Shown here piece by piece: positions 57,054 to 64,000 of a stretch of 64,000 nt of DNA. Location: contig CM036753.1 in the NCBI GenBank assembly GCA_020796225.1, positions 81,221,941 through 81,285,940 on the forward strand. The letters are read 5' to 3'. Under the pieces are notes generated by a model. It did not search any database. It was not told the origin of the DNA and worked only from the letters and a program-made list of their open reading frames with translations. The position numbers and the translations under genes were made by a program. The DNA comes from Arion vulgaris. Lineage: Eukaryota; Mollusca; Gastropoda; Stylommatophora; Arionidae. Position 1 is the stretch's first letter. Every line of letters begins with the position of its first letter.

Positions 57054-57576
57054 CCCCCTGGAGACCTCGCTGTCGACACGACGGCGAAATCCCAAACTTC
57101 GAAGTTGCACAGGTAGAGTCCATCAGGGTTCTTAGAGGTGTTAGAGCTGAATAGGAACAAGTCACTACACGTCGTTAAATGTGGCTCCACAACAACTAAC
57201 TACAACAGCCAACCATGGTCGAAAAGAAAGGAAAAATCTGGACGGGGTCTCAGGATAACCAAGCTGAATGAGCTAAATGGGAACTAGTCACCACACGTCG
57301 TTGAACGTGACTCATCAACTGGTCATAGGTGACCATGGTTTTCTTGTTTACACTTACAAAATGATTTAAAAAGTATCACTTCTAACACGAGGTAAACAAT
57401 TTTTGGAGCGGCGGAAATAGAAAGAAACAGGACACAACTTTTACACGGTGTATATGTAAAAATAGTCCTCTACGATATATTAACAACTGGTTAGAACCAT
57501 ATGGTCCGTGAAGTGGCTTTTGCGTAAAATGGGAACTAACTCTATGGTCTGTCATGTGGCGTTTCGTATTGTAAGA

Positions 57577-57810
57577 GTTAAATTGCACACAATTTATTGC
57601 AGAATAAGTGGTTAAATTGCACACAATTTATTGCAGAATAAGTGATTAAATTGCACACAATTTATTGCAGAATAAGTGGTTAAATTGCACATATTTTATT
57701 GCAGAATAAGTGGTTAAATTGCACATATTTTATTGCAGAATAATGATTAAATTGCACATATTTTATTGCAGAATAATGATTAAATTGCACACTTTATTGC
57801 AAATAATGGG
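57577..57810 (+). repeat. Minisatellite, 34-bp unit, seven copies
   Basis: Unit GTTAAATTGCACACAATTTA then TTGCAGAATAAGTG. The last three copies have lost one or more bases (33-bp), and the middle block changes from CACACAATTT to CACATATTTT part-way, a gradient typical of array growth from one end. The unit length equals that of 54773-55074 but the sequence is unrelated. Confidence 0.93.
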
Positions 57811-58454
57811 GGAAAAAGAATTTTGTGTTAAGACCACAACAAAGGACTGCCAAAACATAATAAGCATAAAGTGAAAGACTCATTTTATAATCATTCTACT
57901 CAGCACAACTAAATGCAAACATTTATACTTTCAAATTAAACAATATCTTTCTACTATGTTACAACAGTATCTGCACATTGAATTAATTAGTCCATAAGTG
58001 TTCCAATCTCTTTCTTAGTATATTCCTCAGCATTTGGCAGCTAACGACACCAGTTTTATGTTGGTTGACTATTATTCATTGGCTTCCAGCATAGCTCTCT
58101 CGTTTGGCTATACATTTTACTAATTAACAAAAACTTTAATGAATATTTTTATAAATAATTTATAGTATTTATGACACTCACATCATCAAGTAACCAGTAC
58201 ACTAGATGTTTCAAGAAATTTGATAGAATTAACTAAAATAAGAAGTAGGCTTAAAATTTATAATGAATATATGAACTTGAGCATTACAACTAAAATATAC
58301 ATGACTATTAAAAGACAAAAGCAAATACTACAGCATTATAACATGTCTTTACTTAGTCCTTCTTGTGCGTTTTTAGAGCATTGAGCTTTAAACAGTTAAC
58401 TGAAACATTGGTGGTTCATGCACATCCAGGGATGATACATATTTTTAAGTGGTC

Positions 58455-58565
58455 TCTGTGGCATATAGGTACAGTGCTCGCCTCTCGCTGCAAAAGTACA
58501 TGGTTGATTTTCCATGAGGAGCATGTCCACATTTTTCCAGTGATCCCTGAGCTTAATATAGGTGA
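58455..58565 (+). mobile_element. SINE family D head fragment
   Basis: GGTCTCTGTGGCATATAGGT .. GTGCTCGCCTCTCGC (tRNA-like) .. CCAGTGATCCCTGAGC. Confidence 0.4.
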
Positions 58566-58689
58566 GATAAGTTTTTAGTTTTATTGTAGACAGACAATAT
58601 AATTACGGTCCTGATGTACAAGTTCAGCATGTAAAGGAACTCGTGTCAGTTGAAAATTGGTAACATTAGACTGGAAAGCTACCGCTCAA

Positions 58690-58960
58690 GAGAAATTCAT
58701 TTAACAATTTAAAATAAAATTCTACAACAGAACATCAGGAAAGAATGTGAGAGGAAGACTATGAAAAAGATGGTTAGATGGCATCACAGAATCTTGTCAA
58801 CAAGCAAAAATAATTATCACCCAAGCCACTAGAGCACTGCAAGACAAAAACAGAAAACCACCACACTGGGCAACAACCCGGTAACAGTGTGACGATAGAA
58901 AACCACGACACTGGGCAACAACCCGGTAACAGTGTGACGACAAAAGCAGAAAGGAGATTT
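58690..58960 (+). mobile_element. LINE 3'-end fragment with 41-bp internal duplication
   Basis: KNVRGRL.KRWLDGITESCQ then QATRALQDKNR. The stretch beginning AAAACCACCACACTGGGCAA and ending GTGTGACGA is then repeated once (58855-58890, 58900-58940). Confidence 0.6.
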
Positions 58961-59575
58961 TTTTAAAATTCACCATACTCAAAATTACATCAGGAACCCT
59001 TGCTGGTGCTATGGAGTTTGTACACTGATGTAGACAACTTCCTGTATAAAAAAGAGATTGGAGTACACATTGTTATTCACTGAAGAGGAATGATAATGGT
59101 GTCCTACCAATTAATCAATCAATAGACATGTAATTTTTATTCTCAACAAAATTCTATTTGAGGTCATTTTTTTAGTTCCACTTATGAGCATCCTATTTTT
59201 TTTTATCTCCTCTTCTACTACCTTTCCACTCTTCCGTCTGAAATCTTGTTGCACTGTTAAGTTATTTCATGAGTTGTTTGTTTGTTCCGAAACCCATGGA
59301 AGTACAAGTTTACAAATTTTCGCTCGCTCTATTCTATTTAGAGCAGGGAAGATGTTTAGGAGCTTTTTTGTATATCCAGAAGATTCCAGCAGTTCTATGC
59401 GTGTAGTGCTTTGCTGTAAAGTTGTGGCGGCTCCTACTCAGTTGGGGGTCTATGGGTGGTCACTGAAGTACCACCGCAGTTCTAGAGAAGCAAGTGCTCT
59501 AGAACCAACCCTAGTAAACAACTTTTTTGCAATCTATATTTGGTTTTAGTAGAATAGACCCATCTATGTTCGCTC

Positions 59576-59800
59576 TAGAACAATCACTTGTTGACCACTC
59601 TTGTGGTCTGCATGTGATTTACGTAAAAGAGAGAATACTGGGTAATTATTTGCACGGATGGCAAATTTGTGCTATTTCTAGAGCAGCCACCTTTCAGCCT
59701 CTCCTTATGGCTTGCCTATGATCTGCGCCAAAGAGCCATTGCTCACTGTGTCAGCCACAGGACCATTCTGGACATGAAGCATGCTCTGTTTTGGAACCCA
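59576..59800 (-). repeat. Degenerate SINE A/B fragments
   Basis: TTGTTGACCACTCTTGTGGT .. GTGATTTACG and CTTGCCTATGATCTGCGCCA .. CACTGTGTCAG resemble the SINE cores. Approximate. Confidence 0.35.
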
Positions 59801-59819
59801 TTTTGTTTGCGTCTCAAGG

Positions 59820-60640
59820 AATACAGGGTTTGAATTCATTTATTTTTCTGTTGGGAATGTGAAAACATTAGACAAAGAGCAGCTATCGATCTAAGGCACA
59901 ATAAGTCTTCATTGATTATTTGTTTGTGTCTGCAAATTTGGGGTTTTCACTGTTCTGTTGTCAAGCAGAAGTGTGAAAATCAGCAACCACTGACAGACTT
60001 GTCAGGACCAGGTAGGATCAATCAGTTTAGACTGTCAGTGTCACATAGCTTTGATCAACAGACAACAGACGTTATAGGTACTAACTGTGACAGGACTCGA
60101 TAGCTAGACATCAGACAGGGGAAAGCATGTAGATGCAATCACATCTAATATCAAGTGCAGCTGGACCTAAACTACTTCCTCCTCTGCTGGGTATCTTCCC
60201 CCTCAATCCCTACCCACTTTGTCAGAAAGCAGCATTGTATTGTTTCCAGGGAAACCACAAATAGGTGGAGTAGTCTTGACCGGCGCAAGATTTCTTGCAT
60301 GAGCGGTGATTCGACACCTCATGGCACTTATGTCCTTACGGTACATGTGTATGAAATTCATCCCCACTTTCACTCTTTCCTTTGCAGCTGCATTGTTTGG
60401 TTTTTTAATTCTCTTCCAGAAGTCTACATTAGCTAATACCTCTGGCCCTTAAAAATGAAGTATGTGCTGAGAGAGACAAGAAGTATCGGTCTCGGTTCCA
60501 TGGAGGAGATTGGGCGAGTTGTCCAGGATAGAGCGGTATGGAGAAATTGCTTGCAGGCCATATGTAACGTATAACAGTACGAGAGGAATTATTATTATGT
60601 GATGTATACATCTAATGGTGAATGTCAGCTATTTAGATGT
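59820..60640 (+). other. Unassigned, probably old retroelement
   Basis: Several short + frames read like an element end (for example SFLCSCIVWFFNSLPEVY) and composition is less AT-rich. No domain I can name. Confidence 0.25.
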
Positions 60641-60894
60641 AATATTCAATGTTACATGCCACGTTCCAGAGTCAAGGGTCATGAACATTTTATATTTGTG
60701 TTCAACTGTCTATTTTTGAGGGAAAATGTGGTTGAATTCCATACTGAATAAATATAATGCAAATCTGATTTGTCAAAATACTACGATTGGCATTATTGGA
60801 TCAATTGTTTTCTCACTATTTCTGCCTAAATAAGTAAAACTGTGCACTTGTTCAATTATTTGACAATATGCAACAATTTTTGTCATATTAAAGT

Positions 60895-61080
60895 GGTTTG
60901 GAGAGAGCAATAATTGATGACATGGTTCTTTGAAGATAAGGTAGGGGAAAAACCAAGATGATGGTGACAAAAGAATGTTAAGGAATTGAAAAGGATGATG
61001 GATGATGTAGATGAATCTGGCAAGAGATCAAGTCTTTCAGGTGAACTGGGCTGCGATGACATTCTGCTTAAAACATGCAA
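60895..61080 (+). mobile_element. LINE 3'-end fragment
   Basis: LERAIIDDMVL.R.GRGKTK on +, a decayed sister of 5440-5640. Confidence 0.45.
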
Positions 61081-62186
61081 TATCAAGATATATTACTATG
61101 GCATGAGTCAGATCGAATGGCCTCCCTATTATCGATACATTCTGACTCAATGCTACAGTAAAACTCAGCAGATGTGGTACTATATTGAAGGATTTCAAAT
61201 TCATAAAATTTTAGTAAACTCACCGGTATGAATTAGACAATATTTACCCACAGGGTATTTGGGGCTAGCGCTAAACATTTAAACCTATATAAGCAACTTT
61301 TGTAAAATATGGAACAATGTCAACGCTATGTTGCATTTGAAACGATGGACTGAAAAATGAATGCATTGGTAATGATAAGTCGCAGTTCCATGTTTTACTG
61401 GCAACAGAAAAGAATAAAAGATGGAAGAGATATATTACTAACCATATATGAGATCATTTTGTGTGTTGCTAATCTCACTTTCTTTGTTCCTTTAATATTG
61501 TAGTGTTCTGTAATAATTGCATGTCTTGTTAAATGTTAGAGAAGGTACTAAATATCTACAAAATAAGCAAATTCCAGTTATTATCAAAAATAATGTCTAT
61601 GTTATCACTACTGTCAGAGCAGTGTCTTCGCTGACTATGTTGTCAATATATGAACAAGAATTTAATCAGTAACTCCTCAATTCTTATACATGTTGACTGA
61701 GTGAATGCTATCACTATCAGATAGAGGTATGATCTGGTATGACACTCGGTATGTTGTCAATGGTGTTTTAGGTACAAGTTATTAACTTACTTAATAAATT
61801 ATTCTAAAGTAGGTATTTTGTTTTGCAACAATCCAAGGACAGTCTCGTCTCATTTATTTTTTTACAATCATGAGGTTGATTACAATTACATTATCATATT
61901 ATCATTATGGCCATGCCCATGGGGCACCAGGCAAAATATGATTATTTATAAAATATAACAATTATAATATTAATAACATCTTTTTTTGCTGGAAAAAATG
62001 AACAAAAGAAACATCATCTCTCTGATGCGAAGTATTAGTATTAATAATAGGTGAATGTGGTGAAACGTTCAAATAGAGTACCTTAGACACAATACGTCAA
62101 TAGCTCAATCACACAACAGTGGCAACTTGGAAAAAGTTATTTGTTATTTGGTAGTAGTTATAAGTATAAGAAGTCAAGTTGCAGTC

Positions 62187-62241
62187 CACAGTCAACTCTA
62201 AATTTAGAGTTGGCTGTGCTGTACACTAACACTGTGTACAG
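62187..62241. promoter_or_regulatory. Two adjacent palindromes
   Basis: 62187-62218 is a 32-bp palindrome centred on CTCTAAATTTAGAG with one mismatch and no loop. 62219-62241 is CTGTACAC/GTGTACAG with a 7-base loop. Roughly 220 bases into the putative first intron; role unknown. Confidence 0.5.
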
Positions 62242-62460
62242 TTCAGTAGGTAGAGTAGACAGTAAAAATGTGTTTTAAATATCAACAACAAACTTCATAA
62301 CCAATCATTATATTTATGATTCTAGTGTCACCATACTCAGTAGTACCCTGTTCAGCAGTTAACAACAAATACAACTTCCTAACCATTCGCATCTCAAACT
62401 CCACAAATGTAGTTCGTTTTGCTTTAAGCACAGAATCTTGAAACTGCGTTTCATTCTTAC

Positions 62461-62560
62461 CTTTCCGCTCTTCTCAACCTTCAACCTGTGATCCGGAAAC
62501 AGTAATGTTGCAGCCATACATAGTACGGCGTCACCTTTACATCAAAGGGGCAACAATTAA
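62461..62560 (-). other. Candidate first exon (5' UTR of MMADHC, or start of another gene)
   Basis: The minus strand ends GAGAAGAGCGGAAAG followed by a strong donor GTAAGAATG at 62460. An ATG at 62517 opens 19 codons to the donor (MAATLLFPDHRLKVEKSGK). Spliced to the MMADHC acceptor at 52081, the frame ends after two more codons (AGT GCT TAA), giving a 21-codon upstream frame that stops 25 bases before the MMADHC ATG. The 5' limit is not visible. CpG content is locally raised (CGCCGTAC, CGGATC, GAGCGG), as at a promoter. No following coding exon of a different gene was recognised. Confidence 0.45.
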
Positions 62561-62984
62561 TAATAAATTGAATTTACGAATGGTCTTCTTCTTCTATTCC
62601 ACCATTTACTTCTTTATAGAAGTGTTGGGGGTCTAAATGGAGAAGCAAACAAGTATATGATATGCAAGCCTCATTGTGTCCACGACATGCATAACATATA
62701 TGAGGGGGATGTGATACAGATCTTGTGGCCCCCGGCAACATAAGGCTGCGTACGTACAGATAAACGACGCTCGTGGGAGATCTGGGAAGTGGGTCAGTTT
62801 AGTGGCTACAAGTAGAATTTTTAAGACCCCAAATAAGTTATCGGGAAAATCCTATTTTCGTTTACAGTTAGGGTCTCATTAAATTCACTAGGAGTTTTCA
62901 ATACCTTCAGATCAAAATCATTACCGTCAGACCAGACTGCGACATTCAGAGATCTTATCTTAACTACATTTGTCGTGGGGAGAG

Positions 62985-63476
62985 TTAGTTTCTATCTTGT
63001 GCCAGGTGTGTTGCGCTTGACGTTGTCAGTTCATGCTTTCGCAGGGACTCTGAGATGTTATCTATCCATCGTGTTCTTGGCCTGCCTCGTGCTCTGCGCC
63101 CTGAGTGTTGATTATTGTAGGCACGTGATGGTAGTAAATGTGGCTCCATTCTCATTAGATAGCCAAACCACTTGATTCTTTGCTTCTCGATGTACTGTAT
63201 GCATGGTATAGTACCAACGATGCTTCTGATATTCTCGTTTCTCACTCTATCTCTCCTTGTAATGTTGACATCTTTGTTGATCATATTCGTTACTTCTGTT
63301 GCTTCCTCTGGGGTTCTTGATAAAAAAACTCCGCGTGCTCATCTTGTAACATTGATAGCTTTTCGTAGACATCTCATTTCACATGTTGTAATCTTTCTTT
63401 CTTGTGTCTTAGTCAGGGCCATGTTTGGCACTGATAGCAGAGAGTTTGAATAAATATGCAGTTTAACAGTTGTCGT
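62985..63476 (-). mobile_element. LINE 3' region (RT C-terminus)
   Basis: Minus frame 63284-62985: NITRRDRVRNENIRSIVGTI, IEKQRIKWFGYLMRMEPHLL, GRRARGRPRTRWIDNISESL. Upstream in another frame: LSVPNMALTKTQERKITTCE-MR. Related to the tail at 42960-43183. Confidence 0.7.
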
Positions 63477-63542
63477 TTGACTGTCATGTTAATGCTTGGA
63501 TGTTTTAATAGTGGTAACAGTTGATATGTCACTGTGTTCCGC

Positions 63543-63795
63543 CCGAGTGGTTACCGGGGCCCAAATTTGGGGTGTAAAGAATAGAACCACTGTTACCTAC
63601 CACGCATGTCGTAAGAGGCGACTAAGGAGGTTTGGATGAAATCGGATGCACATGTCCTAAACGTGCAGAAGTCTATGCGTTTAGGGACCTACCAAACAAA
63701 TGTGCAACGTATACACGTTCTTGGCAAAGATCAAACATATCACAAAGAGTTATTAAAATTGGTCGTAAAGAACGAACGCAAAGAAGATGAAGAGT
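63543..63795 (+). mobile_element. SINE subfamily A copy, full length
   Basis: CCGAGTGGTTACCGGGGCCC, TTTGGGGTGTAAAGAATAGA, CGCATGTCGTAAGAGGCGAC, GGATGAAATCGGATGCACAT, CGTATACACGTTCTTGGCAA, GAACGCAAAGAAGATGAAG. Direct orientation of 32616-32864. Flanking duplication not found. Confidence 0.8.
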
Positions 63796-63839
63796 TGTAG
63801 TAGCCACACACCTGCAGTGACTGTCCTTCTGTTTCATTA

Positions 63840-64000
63840 ATTACTTACTTACTTACTTACTTAATCCCGTCATGCCTAGTGACACATGGGGCTTCAGAAA
63901 GGACTTTCCATGCTCTCCTGTCCCGTGCAACCTTTAGCGCAGAGCCCCACGTCAGAGATGCGGTGTCCAGTTCCTCTTCCATCATGCGCCTCCATGTTGT
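63840..64000 (-). mobile_element. LINE 3' end with (AAGT)n tail, running off the window
   Basis: On + a (TTAC) run of five to six units (63840-63863), then ATCCCGTCATGCCTAGTGAC and GGAAAGTCC-type coding complement; the minus frame resembles SLTWGSALKVARDRRAW-type LINE tails. The 5' part lies beyond the right edge. Confidence 0.65.

Larger units (their letters stand above)
52081..62460 (-). other. Putative MMADHC first intron (10.4 kb)
   Basis: If the exon at 62461 belongs to MMADHC, this whole interval is intron. It holds two MITEs, two 34-bp minisatellites, LINE pieces and a possible LTR, listed separately. 52400-53290, 55080-55500, 57815-58450 and 61240-62180 show nothing recognisable. Confidence 0.45.

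Noticed and set aside
56978..57190. 70-codon minus-strand frame ending near a possible LTR
   Set aside because: Could be the end of an LTR-element gene, but no motif supports it; only the LTR-like structure is listed, at low confidence.
59184..59549. 121-codon + strand frame
   Set aside because: No domain recognised; sequence around it contains SINE-like fragments.
61190..61290. Possible second exon (minus strand, donor CCG then GTGAGT at 61222) for the 62461 exon
   Set aside because: All plausible joins hit a stop within a few codons (TAG or TAA), so it does not extend the 19-codon frame.

Overview
This is a window of an AT-rich animal genome. It has spliced genes with GT-AG introns, very long introns, and a dense load of non-LTR retrotransposon (LINE) fragments, SINEs, small DNA transposons and minisatellites. 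There are no operons, Shine-Dalgarno sites or long uninterrupted host reading frames. The SINE and LINE repertoire and the gene structures fit an invertebrate, most likely a lophotrochozoan such as a mollusc. That placement is inference; no species can be named from the sequence alone.

Two host genes converge on a repeat-filled spacer. On the + strand, from the left edge to about 18.2 kb, lies the 3' part of an RBMS-type (MSSP / alan shepard-like) RNA-binding protein gene. Three phase-0 coding exons (4075-4182, 17383-17463, 18055-18120) encode the C-terminal tail after the RRM domains. A fourth candidate exon (2011-2076) ends in a stop one base away from an otherwise fitting splice donor. On the - strand, from 52.1 kb (possibly 62.5 kb) down to 41.1 kb, lies a complete seven-coding-exon MMADHC gene, the cobalamin-trafficking protein CblD. 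All exons join in frame to give 296 residues. A probable 5' untranslated exon lies near 62.5 kb.

The rest is repeats. 0-18 kb (RBMS introns): LINE tails, tRNA-derived SINEs, a fold-back element, a nearly full-length 3.1-kb RTE-like LINE flanked by 126-bp direct repeats, and a TTAA-flanked MITE inside a tandem repeat. 18-41 kb (spacer between the gene 3' ends): a 51-bp tandem repeat, a 1.6-kb minisatellite of 27-bp units, a 0.5-kb non-autonomous retroelement, LINE RNase H remnants, and a LINE inserted into a 28-bp tandem array with a clear 11-bp target duplication. 41-52 kb (MMADHC introns): LINE and SINE insertions in most introns. 52-62 kb (putative first MMADHC intron): a mariner-like MITE with a fused mini-ORF, two 34-bp minisatellites, a second MITE and a truncated LINE. 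62.5-64 kb: LINE tails and one SINE.

The most notable non-genic pattern is a shared 5' head of roughly 85-130 bp, containing CATGTCGTAAGAGGCGACTAA-like sequence. It begins several unrelated retroelements: two SINE subfamilies, a 0.5-kb element and the 3.1-kb LINE. The short elements instead end in the (GAA)n tail of a different LINE type, so they look like modular chimeras. Outside the two genes I found no unambiguous host coding sequence.
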